From positions 62,001 to 126,000 of IMG/VR virus record IMGVR_UViG_3300028388_003908: DNA of 64,000 nucleotides; one strand, 5' to 3'. Origin of the DNA: a virus. Shown piece by piece: positions 23,239 to 31,888 of the stretch. The translations under genes and the position numbers were made by a program. A model generated the notes under the pieces. The model saw only the letters and a program-made list of their open reading frames with translations, ran no database searches and was not told where the DNA came from. Each line of letters starts with the position of its first letter. The stretch's first letter is position 1.

Positions 23239-24840
23239 GTGGAGAGCGACAAGCTATTAAAGACTATCGAGAAGCTGAGAAAAATCCGAACTAGAGAAGA
23301 TCTTGTGCCTCCTGCTTCTAACATCTTGAGATCGCATCTGCCGGACGGAAACAAACTCACCCTTCGTCAATATCAGATCCAAGGTATCCTACATCTGCTC
23401 GCCATGCCTCGCTTTGTGCTAGGGGATGACACCGGTCTTGGTAAGACTCTACAGACGATCAGCGCGCTCTCGTATGTTTGGGATAAGCGACCAGAGATAC
23501 CCGCGATTATCTGTACGACCAAGAGCGCTGTTGGTCAGTGGGAATCAGAATTTGAGCGCTTTACACATGGCGTCAAGGTCTTTAAATGTCTCGGGACAAA
23601 AAAACAGCGCAGGAAGATTTATGACGCCTTCTTTGAAGCGGAAGGCCCTAAAGCGATCATCCTAGGATATCGCACCGCTTGCGTTGATTTCGACATCCTT
23701 CAACCTATGGCCGGTCACGTTATGATCTTTGACGAGGCGACCGCGTTTAAGAATGATACCTCACAAGTGCACCAAGTATGCAAGCACCTAGCAGGCTCAG
23801 CAGAGCGCGTGTGGTCTCTAAGCGCTACCATCATCAAAAATCGTCTGATGGAAGCATGGGCGATTTACAAAGTTACCGTGCCTCACCTCTTTACAACCAA
23901 GACCGCGTTTATGCGTGATTACTGCATCACCCGAGATCAACCCCTACCTGGAGGGCGCAGACGCATTAAGGTTGTGGTCGGTCACCGTAAGCATGACATA
24001 CAAGCGTTCAGAGAGCTTATCGACCCGTACTTTATCGGAAGACCCAAGCATGAGGTGGCTAAGGAGCTACCCCCTCTCACCTCTAAGACCATCGCTTGCG
24101 AACTCACAAAAGAGCAGAAGGTAAAGTATCGTGAAGCGCTTAATGGTCTACTAGAGGTTAATGATGACGAGACCGGCGAGACAAAAGAGCGCGAGGTTAC
24201 TAAGCTCACCGCCGTGACCGTCTGTCAGCAAATCGTAAACCACCCCTCTCTCGTTAATGTCGATGGTGAATCCGGTAAGCTAGACTCTCTTGTCGATTTG
24301 CTCACCAATGAGCTTGACGGTGAGAAGGTAATCGTCTTCTCTCGCTTCCGACAGATGGTCGATATACTAGAGGAAACGCTGAAAAAAGCTAAGATTAAGA
24401 CGAGCAGGATCACCGGCGCAGAGGGCGGGGATCAGCGTCTCGCGTCTCAGAAGGCCTTTCAAGACGAGAAATCAGACGTGAGGGTGTGCCTTATCACCAT
24501 GGCGGCTGCCGAAGGCGTCAATCTACAGCTAGCCAAAGCGGTCGTCTTCTATGACACGCCATGGAGCGCTGGTGATTATCTACAGATCATAGGGCGCATG
24601 ATCCGTATTGGCTCAATACATGAGCGCGTATTCTCATATCACCTATGCGCCCCTAAGACCATTGATGACCGCGTTATGAAATCTCTCAAAGCTAAGATGA
24701 ATCTGATCGAGAGCGTCTTAGGTAAGCGTCTCAAAGCAGAAGGCGAGGAAGAGGACGTGATCGAGGTCGGGCGCTCGGAGATCGCAGATCTATTCGATGG
24801 TCTGCTAGAGGATGCAAACGATATAATCAAAACCAAGTAA
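23239..24840 (+). CDS. SNF2-family (SF2) DNA helicase/translocase
   Basis: 533 aa from GTG (SD AAAGG). Q-like motif LRQYQIQGI (42-50), Walker A DTGLGKT (64-70), motif II DEAT (165-168), motif III-like SLSAT, and C-terminal helicase motifs EKVIVFSRFRQMVDIL and LQIIGRMIRIGS with the arginine finger pattern. SNF2 proteins translocate on duplex DNA and remodel DNA-bound proteins; in phages they are linked to replication, recombination or clearing of blocks. The length is compact, without accessory domains. It leads a plus-strand run of small zinc-protein genes. Confidence 0.88.
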   Translation: MESDKLLKTIEKLRKIRTREDLVPPASNILRSHLPDGNKLTLRQYQIQGILHLLAMPRFVLGDDTGLGKTLQTISALSYVWDKRPEIPAIICTTKSAVGQWESEFERFTHGVKVFKCLGTKKQRRKIYDAFFEAEGPKAIILGYRTACVDFDILQPMAGHVMIFDEATAFKNDTSQVHQVCKHLAGSAERVWSLSATIIKNRLMEAWAIYKVTVPHLFTTKTAFMRDYCITRDQPLPGGRRRIKVVVGHRKHDIQAFRELIDPYFIGRPKHEVAKELPPLTSKTIACELTKEQKVKYREALNGLLEVNDDETGETKEREVTKLTAVTVCQQIVNHPSLVNVDGESGKLDSLVDLLTNELDGEKVIVFSRFRQMVDILEETLKKAKIKTSRITGAEGGDQRLASQKAFQDEKSDVRVCLITMAAAEGVNLQLAKAVVFYDTPWSAGDYLQIIGRMIRIGSIHERVFSYHLCAPKTIDDRVMKSLKAKMNLIESVLGKRLKAEGEEEDVIEVGRSEIADLFDGLLEDANDIIKTK

Positions 24841-24854
24841 AAAGGACTTACTGC

Positions 24855-24971
24855 GTGAAGCCCATTGAAGTGATTAAATATCTCAATCATCAAACCAAGA
24901 AATGTGCTTCATGCGGTAAGCGTATTGACAAGCGCATCGTCTGCCCCTGCATCAAAAGGAAGACAGCATGA
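24855..24971 (+). CDS. Tiny zinc-knuckle-like protein, 38 aa
   Basis: A GTG start at 24855 with AAGGA upstream gives a 38-residue basic protein with CASC and CPC (Cys16, Cys19, Cys29, Cys31), a probable zinc knuckle. Its TGA overlaps the next ATG (ATGA). It is too short for routine calling, but the SD, the coupling and the four cysteines support it. Confidence 0.6.
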   Translation: MKPIEVIKYLNHQTKKCASCGKRIDKRIVCPCIKRKTA

Positions 24972-25543
24972 AAGATCTCTATCTTGAATGTAATGACCGG
25001 GGTATGACGGAGCTTGAGTTTCAATCTTCCTTTTGCAACTACTGCCGACAGACGCGCTGTAGTAGAGCAGGATGGTCTAAAACCTCTTGGGAACAGCGCA
25101 TAAATACGCAGGTAGATCGCCTGCTCATCAACCCTAATATCCATCTACAGAGCGAATCGGAGAGATGGGCTGAGATACCGAACTTTGAGCTACCTCAAGA
25201 GGTCTTAGAGATATGGGGCTCAAAGAAGGTGAGCGCTGACCTTGCTGAGATACTAGAGAACGTTCCTGAGACAGAATCTCCATTAGAGATTGAGGGAGCG
25301 AGCGCAGAAGAACCTGCGAGCCCAAGGAATGACACATCGGAGAGCGTCACAGAAGGCTCTTTAGACGCTACAAGCCCTCAGATACTTGTCCCCGACAATA
25401 AGCCCTCAAAAAGAGCAAATACGAAAGCTCAAGAGATTATGATAGGAGAGGCGCCCGATACACCAAGCGCTCCTGCGGTAGATCCTTGGGCTCCTCAACC
25501 CGCTTCGATCAAGGTGGGCGGTACTTTTAAGATGGGCGGTTGA
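24968..25543 (+). CDS. Hypothetical protein with N-terminal Cys cluster and disordered C-terminus
   Basis: 191 aa. Residues 8-31 contain C, FCNYCRQTRC spacing and a following W, a likely zinc-binding module; WEQRINTQVDRLLINP follows. Residues about 85-191 are Glu/Ser/Pro-rich and end IKVGGTFKMGG. Coupled to the 38-aa zinc protein. Function unknown. Confidence 0.55.
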   Translation: MKDLYLECNDRGMTELEFQSSFCNYCRQTRCSRAGWSKTSWEQRINTQVDRLLINPNIHLQSESERWAEIPNFELPQEVLEIWGSKKVSADLAEILENVPETESPLEIEGASAEEPASPRNDTSESVTEGSLDATSPQILVPDNKPSKRANTKAQEIMIGEAPDTPSAPAVDPWAPQPASIKVGGTFKMGG

Positions 25544-25560
25544 TAAGTAGAACGTCTCTT

Positions 25561-25575
25561 GATAATAGGATTATC
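25561..25575 (+). promoter_or_regulatory. Tight hairpin enclosing the SD of the 25578 gene
   Basis: GATAAT (25561-25566) and ATTATC (25570-25575) pair around AGG, which is the core of the SD. The ATG is two bases downstream. Confidence 0.45.
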
Positions 25576-25577
25576 GT

Positions 25578-25823
25578 ATGGTCATCTTACCCCATGAGCG
25601 CTTGTTTCAAATACATCTGACCTACACAAAACCTACAGACCGTGTACCGATTGCAGTAGGTCTTGGTCGTAGAGCTTATGTGCAGGGCTCGGAGAACTCA
25701 CCTAACACCGACATAAAGTTTCAGCGTTGGGTTGAGAAGATCGAGAACTCAAGCATACGAGAGAACCTAGAGAGCGCTTGGCTCAGAGGTTGGGCACTAG
25801 AAGCTCAAAGAAGGTCTGTATAA
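25578..25823 (+). CDS. Hypothetical protein, 81 aa
   Basis: Short protein with an N-terminal beta pair (LFQIHLTYTKPTDRVPIAVG) and a helical end (WLRGWALEAQRR). The end resembles the helical WL-x-GW segment at the end of the 144-aa protein at 3148 (AKAWLEGYS) and in the 206-aa protein (KRWLQGWIES). No function assigned. Confidence 0.5.
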   Translation: MVILPHERLFQIHLTYTKPTDRVPIAVGLGRRAYVQGSENSPNTDIKFQRWVEKIENSSIRENLESAWLRGWALEAQRRSV

Positions 25824-25854
25824 TCCAACAAACCTTCAACGATAAGGCTGACAC

Positions 25855-26427
25855 ATGAGCAACGTATTTGGCGGGAAAAATGAGCGGGCGGTATATATAC
25901 CCATGTCCGAGACCGAGCTTGAGGTTATAGCGCGTCTGGTTGATTCAGACGACCTCAAGGTCGTGTTGCACGGTTGGGGAGTGATCGAATCTCCAAAGAT
26001 CACATACGGAGACAAGAACTTGCACATCCCTATCAAGATGACCTTCAACAAGCCTGTAGAGGCTCCTCAAGACGTTTACTATTTCGACATGGAGCTAAAG
26101 ACAGGATCAGGCATCTCTCTCTTTAAGAAGCGCATGAGCACCTCGTATGGAGGACAACCTTTAAAGGTGATGGCAGGTCTAGAGCTAGAGATGGTTTGGG
26201 ATATCTCTATACGTCACCTAGACCCAAACCTAGTGCGCGCAGTAAAGCCCGGTGCTAGAGGTCTGACCTCTAAGCTACAAGACAAGCTGACGCTCGATTT
26301 TACCGATACCGGAAACATGAGGTTAGACCGGAATCAAGCAGATCAAGCTCGACAAATCCGTGCGATGGAGAAACTGATCAACAAGATGGATCAGGGCAAG
26401 CTCGCAAAGAACAATCAGAAGACGTAA
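25855..26427 (+). CDS. Conserved phage protein, 190 aa
   Basis: Starts MSNVFGGKNERAVYIPMSE, then LHGWGVI (about 39-45), YYFDMELKTGSG (about 75-86) and WDISIRHLDP (about 119-128), followed by KPGARGLTSKLQDKL. This layout reads like a conserved family in large-phage genomes. I know no function. The protein overlaps the convergent 26415 gene by 13 nt. Confidence 0.5.
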   Translation: MSNVFGGKNERAVYIPMSETELEVIARLVDSDDLKVVLHGWGVIESPKITYGDKNLHIPIKMTFNKPVEAPQDVYYFDMELKTGSGISLFKKRMSTSYGGQPLKVMAGLELEMVWDISIRHLDPNLVRAVKPGARGLTSKLQDKLTLDFTDTGNMRLDRNQADQARQIRAMEKLINKMDQGKLAKNNQKT

Positions 26428-26885
26428 ACGCGGTAACCGGGGATGCCCGACATACGCGAGATCTCTCTTGAGATGGTCAAGCCTTTCTTGATCTTCGCAA
26501 CATCTACGATAAGCTCATCATGCTCTTGACGAGTCTCATCGAGATTACTTGAAGTCACCTCAAGCTGATAAGTATCGCCCCTGCGCTCAGCCTGCTTTAG
26601 ATCGCGCTCTAATCTAGAGATTATAGAGGCGTAATCTTTCTGCCTCTGCTCAAGATTCTTGATAATCTCCTTGTTCAGATTGGTCCGAGACCTCGTGATC
26701 AGATCACCCTCATCTTTGATCCAAATGGTCTCTCCAGTGTGGTATGTCCCGAGCAAACGGAAAGCGATAGCCTCTACAATCGAGGCAGGGTCACGATACT
26801 TTGCGGTATCGAAAATGGTAGGCTTACCTGCGCTACGCTCAAGGCGCGCTACGCGCATCTCTAGGTCTTTTAGATTGAACATCAT
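26415..26885 (-). CDS. Coiled-coil protein carrying the LExRVARLE tag
   Basis: 156 aa from the ATG at 26885, chosen because AAGGA lies 5 nt upstream; the ATG at 26906 has no SD. Residues about 4-14 (NLKDLEMRVARLERSAG) contain the short coiled-coil tag shared with the proteins at 49199, 50063 and 53572. The rest has a long coiled coil (about 75-140) and ends YRVYVF. Virion association is inferred from the tag. Confidence 0.5.
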   Translation of the reverse strand: MMFNLKDLEMRVARLERSAGKPTIFDTAKYRDPASIVEAIAFRLLGTYHTGETIWIKDEGDLITRSRTNLNKEIIKNLEQRQKDYASIISRLERDLKQAERRGDTYQLEVTSSNLDETRQEHDELIVDVAKIKKGLTISREISRMSGIPGYRVYVF

Positions 26886-26936
26886 CAAATCCTTCACTTG
26901 TGTCATGTACTATAATCGAACCCTATTAAAGCAGAA

Positions 26937-27353
26937 TCAATGAGATTCTGCCTCGCCATAAGCAGGCATAAAATATGGATTCTCAATCTTCTCTAAAGCG
27001 CTCAGATCCATCGGACACATATAATGCTCTACTAACGAGCCTAGATTCATAGTGAGACATAAATGATCTTGATCTGTGTCGAGATCATTCTCCCCTACAA
27101 CACATAGTATGACGTAACCTACTCCGCTGAGATTAAGGCGGGCGTCCTCTGCCACTGCTCTCCAATCATCTAGGGGAATGTCATCAAGCAAGAGGAAATC
27201 CTCTTGAAAAGAGAACCCATGCCCCGACATATCCGTGATAAACAGATGAGGCGGCATACCGTGTATGTTAAGATTATTCTCTTGAGCCTTGAGGATGTAA
27301 TCCTTCAAAGAATCAGCGATCCAGACCTTATATAAATCAGGGAGTTTCTCCAT
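26937..27353 (-). CDS. Hypothetical protein, 138 aa, divergent start overlap
   Basis: The ATG at 27353 is chosen because GAGG lies 7 nt upstream and because it removes most of the overlap with the plus-strand gene; the longest frame (to 27416) has no SD. Mixed alpha/beta protein (HLFITDMSGHGFSFQ, YVILCVVGENDLD). Its start codon and that of the gene at 27352 share the bases CATG. No family recognised. Confidence 0.55.
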   Translation of the reverse strand: MEKLPDLYKVWIADSLKDYILKAQENNLNIHGMPPHLFITDMSGHGFSFQEDFLLLDDIPLDDWRAVAEDARLNLSGVGYVILCVVGENDLDTDQDHLCLTMNLGSLVEHYMCPMDLSALEKIENPYFMPAYGEAESH

Positions 27354-27555
27354 GGATGACCTCGACATGAGAAGACGCTTGAGCGCGTTGAAGACGTTGA
27401 CCGATTGTCTTAGCAATACGCAGAGACAGATCGCTAAGTATTATAGTAGCCGAGACCCAATGATGAACCATCTCAACAAGCTAAAGACAGAATCTATCAA
27501 GGAGATTCAGCAACTTGAGCGCGTGTCTCGACAGAAGAAAAAAGGAGAAAAGTAA
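27352..27555 (+). CDS. Small helical protein, 67 aa
   Basis: Helical throughout (MRRRLSALKTLTDCLSNTQR ... IKEIQQLERVSRQKKK). SD GGGAG 8 nt upstream of the ATG lies inside the divergent gene. The TAA overlaps the next ATG (TAATG). First gene of a coupled trio with a zinc ribbon and a membrane protein. Confidence 0.6.
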   Translation: MDDLDMRRRLSALKTLTDCLSNTQRQIAKYYSSRDPMMNHLNKLKTESIKEIQQLERVSRQKKKGEK

Positions 27556-27728
27556 TGCCGATCTACACCTTTAAATGTAAGAAGTGCGGTGAGGAAACCA
27601 AGAAGCTACAGAAGTACGAGGACGCGCCACCCGCTTGTCCTAAATGCGAGGGTGAGACAGAGCGCGCACCGTCAAAAAGCTCTTTCGTGCTCAAAGGTCC
27701 CGGATGGTTTAACACAGGCGGTTATTGA
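27555..27728 (+). CDS. FmdB-type zinc-ribbon protein, 57 aa
   Basis: MPIYTFKCKKCGEETKK... CPKCEG ... SSFVLKGPGWF is the FmdB/CxxC-CxxC-SSSS zinc-ribbon pattern (Cys8/Cys11, Cys31/Cys34). Such ribbons occur in many phages, often in several copies. TAATG overlap upstream and TGATG overlap downstream. Regulatory function is presumed for the family but not shown. Confidence 0.8.
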   Translation: MPIYTFKCKKCGEETKKLQKYEDAPPACPKCEGETERAPSKSSFVLKGPGWFNTGGY

Positions 27729-28057
27729 TGACAGGCTATCTTCTGCCATCGTTAGCGCTCTGCTTTGCTAACGTCATCTTCTGGTATAAGGGCAACGCAA
27801 AAGAGATCTACGGTCTCGATTGGAGCCCCTTCAAATGGTGGCTCTTTACGAGCTTGTTCACCAATTACATCACGCTCTACTCATGGTGGAGATTGATCGA
27901 GATCGGAGATGTTTGGAGAGCAGGGGTGACGTGGGGTCTGTGCAGTCTCACCACTGATCTCATCTTAAACACCGTTTATTTCGGCTTTAATGTTCGAGGT
28001 ATACTAGCTCTCTTACTCTGCGCTTTATCTGCGTTTATCGCGCACGGAAAGAGCTAA
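27728..28057 (+). CDS. Small polytopic membrane protein, 109 aa
   Basis: Three to four hydrophobic segments: about 2-19, 35-54 (KWWLFTSLFTNYITLYSWW), 66-88 and 91-104. Rich in Trp. The start is the ATG overlapping the zinc-ribbon stop (TGATG). It resembles small membrane proteins conserved in other large phages; function unknown. Confidence 0.6.
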   Translation: MTGYLLPSLALCFANVIFWYKGNAKEIYGLDWSPFKWWLFTSLFTNYITLYSWWRLIEIGDVWRAGVTWGLCSLTTDLILNTVYFGFNVRGILALLLCALSAFIAHGKS

Positions 28058-28635
28058 CGAGACAAATCCTCAGCGCTGTCTGCGCCCTCTAAGAATTCTT
28101 TTAGAGAGACAGGCACATAATGAAAACCTACGTCTTTAGAAGCGCCTGTTCTTACGCGCTCTCCTTGCTCATCTATCTTGATGTTGAACGTAGCCTTAGC
28201 TGGATAAGACGTGTCACGTCTTGAGAAGGTTGAAATCTCCTCAATCTGATCTGCCCATGCCAACAGATAGTGAGAGCCCTCAAAAAGCTCTCCTTGGAAA
28301 TCCGTTCTCAGCCCGTAAGCGTAGACCTTGATCCCTTCTGTTGAGAGCGCGCAGAGATCAAAAACCTGCTGTTTGCTCAAGAACTGAGCCTCGTCCACAA
28401 AGATAATCTTAGCGCTACCTGCCGACAAGAGATAGAGATTAGATTCTTCCGTAAAGGTCTGCGCTTGCGCCTTAAAACCTGTCCTTGAGGAAATGAACCC
28501 TTCCCCATCTCTGCCCGAGACTATCTCCGGAATAAGCATGGTGTAAGGTATATTAGAGGTCTCACAGGAGTGCGCTCTCATAAGCAGATTCGCGCTTTTG
28601 CCTGCGTTTACGGTTGAGTAAATGAAGGTGATCAT
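28054..28635 (-). CDS. tdk: Thymidine kinase, type II, zinc site lost
   Basis: 193 aa. P-loop STVNAGKS (7-14), Walker B-like IIFVDEAQFL, and the TK core YGLRTDFQGELFEGSHYLL with AD-x-I. It phosphorylates thymidine to dTMP for phage DNA synthesis. The C-terminal lasso that normally holds two Cys pairs on zinc has none (TFSRRDTSYPAKATFN and VGFHYVPVSLKEF). The ATG overlaps the sigma-factor stop (ATGA). The fold and core residues are intact, so I expect activity, with altered stability. Confidence 0.85.
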   Translation of the reverse strand: MITFIYSTVNAGKSANLLMRAHSCETSNIPYTMLIPEIVSGRDGEGFISSRTGFKAQAQTFTEESNLYLLSAGSAKIIFVDEAQFLSKQQVFDLCALSTEGIKVYAYGLRTDFQGELFEGSHYLLAWADQIEEISTFSRRDTSYPAKATFNIKIDEQGERVRTGASKDVGFHYVPVSLKEFLEGADSAEDLSR

Positions 28636-29252
28636 CTCGATCCTAACTGCGTCTTGTGTGTGACAATCTCTCTTATATCATTAACGTGCTTACGGACAAC
28701 CTTACTTTCAACACCCATGATCTCAGAGATCTCCTTGGTCTTGTAGCCATCTGTGAGCAGATCAAAAACCTTGCGATAATCACCTTTAAAAAGAGAGCCA
28801 ATATCTCTGCGTAGCTCTTGATAATCGCGCTCGATCTCTACGTCTTCCAGATCATGTATGCGGCCCTCAATAGGCTCAATCGCAATCTCAACACCTTTGG
28901 TTTTAGAGTGCTTCTTCAGAAAGTTGGTCATCACACAATGACAGACCATGGTCACATAGGTCGAGAAGGCGGATTTCTTAGGGTCATAAGGACACTTACC
29001 CTTATTCCTTATGAGTATGCCTTGCAGGATCTCCTGTAGCATATCCTGAGGATCTTCTCCGATGGCGATGATCTGCTTGAGATAGCGCTTGAAATAAATC
29101 CTCTTAATGTCCTCGTACTTAGCCTCCACATCTATGCCTAGTTTCCGCGTAGGTGGATTTTGAAAGTTAAGATCAAATTCGTAAAGCGGGATACAATGTC
29201 TCTGCCAACGTCTGCTCTTAGTAGAATCTGAAACGCAAAGAAAATCACCCAT
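28632..29252 (-). CDS. RNA polymerase sigma-70-family factor
   Basis: 206 aa from the ATG at 29252, chosen for AGGAGAG 6 nt upstream; a longer frame starts with TTG at 29315. Region 2 is visible as DPQDMLQEILQGILIR ... KSAFSTYVTMVCHCVMTNFL, and region 4 as a helix-turn-helix (LLTDGYKTKEISEIMGVESK). ECF-like size. It probably directs host RNA polymerase to phage promoters such as the CATTTATRARYGCTCT elements, an inference. Coupled to thymidine kinase. Confidence 0.8.
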   Translation of the reverse strand: MGDFLCVSDSTKSRRWQRHCIPLYEFDLNFQNPPTRKLGIDVEAKYEDIKRIYFKRYLKQIIAIGEDPQDMLQEILQGILIRNKGKCPYDPKKSAFSTYVTMVCHCVMTNFLKKHSKTKGVEIAIEPIEGRIHDLEDVEIERDYQELRRDIGSLFKGDYRKVFDLLTDGYKTKEISEIMGVESKVVRKHVNDIREIVTHKTQLGSR

Positions 29253-29323
29253 AAAACGCTCTCCTAAGGGAAACAAGATTTCCGATACTCTAAGAGCAAC
29301 ATCCGTAAATCGCAAGGGACAAG

Positions 29324-30055
29324 ATGAATTACTTACTTGTATTATCCGTGTTCACTCAATGTATGATCACGAACGTCCAGAAACTCTCGGGTTTGGAGAT
29401 CACGAAAAAAGGTCACGTTAAATGCAGACCAGCAAGCAAAAAACAGGTGACCAGACTCGTCAAGATGTGGGAGAAACACTCGTCTGAAAAAGACGTGCGT
29501 CTACTCTCTCTCGCTTGGATGGAGAGCCGTCTAAGACCTTACACTAAGCGCGGAGATCGCGGTAAAGCGTGTGGTGTCTTTCAGATACACGCCCGTCACT
29601 CTTATCCGCTTTTCAGACGTAAAGGAGGCTATAAGGATTGGGACGAGAAATCCTCTCGTAGAGAGATCGCGCTTGAGTGCGCCAAGCTAGAGCGTCTTGA
29701 ATACTCTATCGAGACCATGAATCGTCTGATCAAACTTCTTGATCAAAAAGACAAACACATCTGCCATCATAACAGCGGTATATATGCTAAATGTAATCCT
29801 TGGTATAAATATCGTCTTGATTATATCAACCAACAGCTAGAGCAGAGCAAAGCGCTCTGCGAAAAGGAACATGACATGGCTATGATAAGAACAGGCAACC
29901 CCGTATCTGTAGCACCTACCGAGAAGGTACAAGGCTATCTCGATTTCATGGCGGGCAAAGACCCCGCAAAGGATGACGAGGTTTATATGTCCGGGTATAA
30001 GCTGGCTGAGCAAGTCAAGAAAGGCGAGGCTGAGGCTCCCGTATGGGCAAAATAA
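29324..30055 (+). CDS. Secreted lytic transglycosylase-like (SLT) protein
   Basis: 243 aa. Hydrophobic N-terminus (MNYLLVLSVFTQCMITNV) that may act as a signal or signal-anchor. Catalytic Glu67 in LAWMESRLRPY, CGVFQIHA (83-90), and ICHHNSGIYAKC further on, the same order as in the protein at 1495-2076. C-terminal 70 residues are helical and have no recognised domain. Likely cleaves peptidoglycan; either endolysin or virion-bound enzyme. Overlaps the TOPRIM gene by 13 nt. Confidence 0.7.
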   Translation: MNYLLVLSVFTQCMITNVQKLSGLEITKKGHVKCRPASKKQVTRLVKMWEKHSSEKDVRLLSLAWMESRLRPYTKRGDRGKACGVFQIHARHSYPLFRRKGGYKDWDEKSSRREIALECAKLERLEYSIETMNRLIKLLDQKDKHICHHNSGIYAKCNPWYKYRLDYINQQLEQSKALCEKEHDMAMIRTGNPVSVAPTEKVQGYLDFMAGKDPAKDDEVYMSGYKLAEQVKKGEAEAPVWAK

Positions 30056-30729
30056 GCGATTGGCTTAAAGATCATCTAGAGACCTGTCATCTCTCTGAGG
30101 ATCATCAGCGCTTGCTTATGCGTAGAGGGGTTGACGAAGATTCGTCCGTTAGATTTCACACATGGAATCGAGCAACAACCCCCGCACCTTGTCCTGTGTT
30201 CGCTAAGAACTTTGGCGTGTACGGAGAGAAAGCTCAAGGTTTTCTGAGCTTCCCCATCACGTCACCTAAAGGCGAGGTCATAGGCTTAGAAGCTCGGAGA
30301 TCGCTCCCTGACGGGTCCAAGAAGGTCTACCAATACAGAACCCCTAGCGCGTCTTGGAACCCCTATATGATAGGCTCAGAGAAGGCTTTTCAATCGCTGT
30401 GGACCGGCTGCGATTTGTGGGTTGTAGAAGGGGTGTTTGATATGACCACTCTTGAGCGCGTTACCGCCCCTTGTGATGCGGTTGTCTCTACCCTCAGAGC
30501 AGGCATGGATCAAGTGACCATGAACATGATCTCGCGCTTTGCAGGTAAAGGTAGCACCATCTTTATCGCCTATGATAATGACGAGACCGGACGTAAAAAA
30601 GCTCAGTGGCTACACCGACAATTCAGCAACCTAGACGTGCGCTGTGTCGTGTGGAACTACAAAGGCAAGGACCCAAACGAAGTCTGGAAAGCAGGGGGTG
30701 ATCGCTTACTCAGACGTATGTTTCTTTAA
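30043..30729 (+). CDS. DNA primase core (TOPRIM) protein
   Basis: 228 aa. A DnaG-like N-lobe (GFLSFPITSPKGEVIGLEAR, about 67-86) is followed by the TOPRIM motifs: catalytic Glu in LWVVEGVFDMTTLERV (about 128-143) and IAYDNDETGRKKAQWL (about 175-190). The zinc finger is absent here and encoded at 2208-2789. It makes RNA primers together with the DnaB-type helicase. The C-terminus is short, with no helicase-binding domain visible. Confidence 0.85.
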   Translation: MGKISDWLKDHLETCHLSEDHQRLLMRRGVDEDSSVRFHTWNRATTPAPCPVFAKNFGVYGEKAQGFLSFPITSPKGEVIGLEARRSLPDGSKKVYQYRTPSASWNPYMIGSEKAFQSLWTGCDLWVVEGVFDMTTLERVTAPCDAVVSTLRAGMDQVTMNMISRFAGKGSTIFIAYDNDETGRKKAQWLHRQFSNLDVRCVVWNYKGKDPNEVWKAGGDRLLRRMFL

Positions 30730-31856
30730 AGCTCTGATCTCATCATCTTATCTAGGCTAGGGGTCGTCTCTAGATCAATAACGAGATGCAGACGATCCGC
30801 GCCTCGATTGATCACGCTGTGAGGCTTGCGGGTGTCGAGATACCACAGCGTACCAGGCAACATCCTGTGAGATTCCTTGCCGTCCATGCCCCACACAAGA
30901 AACTCACAATCCTCGCTTACAAGGGGGATGTGAAATCTCGGTAGCTTCCCGAGCGCTACACCTGCGTCATCGTCAACAAGATCCGTATGCTGACCAATAA
31001 CCTTGTCGCGCTCTAATCGCATAATACGAACACGGTGTACGGGCGCATCTCCTGCAAATGAGGCGATCATCTCTCTCACCTCAGGGAACTGATCATATAG
31101 CTCCGTATCTCTTAGCTGAGCTTCAGCCATCTCTGGATGCTTCTCATGCCATTTATCGTTCATCTCAGAGGGCTTGGTAATGAACATCGGGTCGTCTGAA
31201 TATCCTCTAAGCGCGACAGCGCCCCAACCACCATCGTTGTAGTTTGAGTAGTGATTGGAAAAACCCATGTTACCGAGCTTGCTCACAAGAGAAGAAACAT
31301 CAAACGTGTAGCTCTTGAGTTGATACGCGGTAGCGCGCTCTAGAGGATCTGTGTAAAGACAGGTTTCAACGCTCTCTAGTACACCAAACATATCATCTGA
31401 AGGCGCTTCTGCCGTGTACTTAAAGACAAAAATGCAGTCGCCAAACGAGCTATATTTAGCCCCTACTCGGGACAGACCATCAATCTTACTCAGAAGAGTG
31501 CCCGCACCCTCAGAGCAGAAGATCCACACAGAGGAGCCCAAGCCTTTCACATACGATTCAAAGGCCTTCACGTCCTCAATAACCGGATAAAGGATCTCTA
31601 CGTCACCCTTACTCTTGATCGCTAACAGATGCTCCGGTCTTGATGAGTAGATCTTAATCGGAGTGTCTCTGCTAGACGTTCTCTGGATAAATCGGTAGTG
31701 GTCCTCGTGCACCAAATGACCGCTCTTGAGCGCGTCAGCTATCTTGTTCTTCTTGACCTCTAGAAAGGGAGAGATCATCTGCTCATTATGCGGTTTAAAA
31801 GTGCTCTCCAGCTCTTTTAGATAATCGAGTTCATAACCGTTTTGCCAAGGCTTCAT
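30726..31856 (-). CDS. 2OG-Fe(II) oxygenase (Asp/Asn beta-hydroxylase-like) fused to an N-terminal domain
   Basis: 376 aa. The C-terminal half has the double-stranded beta-helix signatures: HRVRIMRLERDKVIGQHTD with the His-x-Asp iron ligands, RFHIPLV, LPGTLWYLDTRKPHSVINRG with the distal His, and RLHLVID. This fits aspartyl/asparaginyl beta-hydroxylase-type oxygenases. The N-terminal 170 residues (about 60-150 alternating alpha/beta) resemble an acyltransferase-like fold, uncertain. It lies next to DNA methyltransferases, so it may modify DNA bases or a protein. Overlaps the primase stop by 4 nt. Confidence 0.65.
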   Translation of the reverse strand: MKPWQNGYELDYLKELESTFKPHNEQMISPFLEVKKNKIADALKSGHLVHEDHYRFIQRTSSRDTPIKIYSSRPEHLLAIKSKGDVEILYPVIEDVKAFESYVKGLGSSVWIFCSEGAGTLLSKIDGLSRVGAKYSSFGDCIFVFKYTAEAPSDDMFGVLESVETCLYTDPLERATAYQLKSYTFDVSSLVSKLGNMGFSNHYSNYNDGGWGAVALRGYSDDPMFITKPSEMNDKWHEKHPEMAEAQLRDTELYDQFPEVREMIASFAGDAPVHRVRIMRLERDKVIGQHTDLVDDDAGVALGKLPRFHIPLVSEDCEFLVWGMDGKESHRMLPGTLWYLDTRKPHSVINRGADRLHLVIDLETTPSLDKMMRSEL

Positions 31857-31888
31857 TCTGTACCCATTCTGAACAAATTGTGAAAGTC

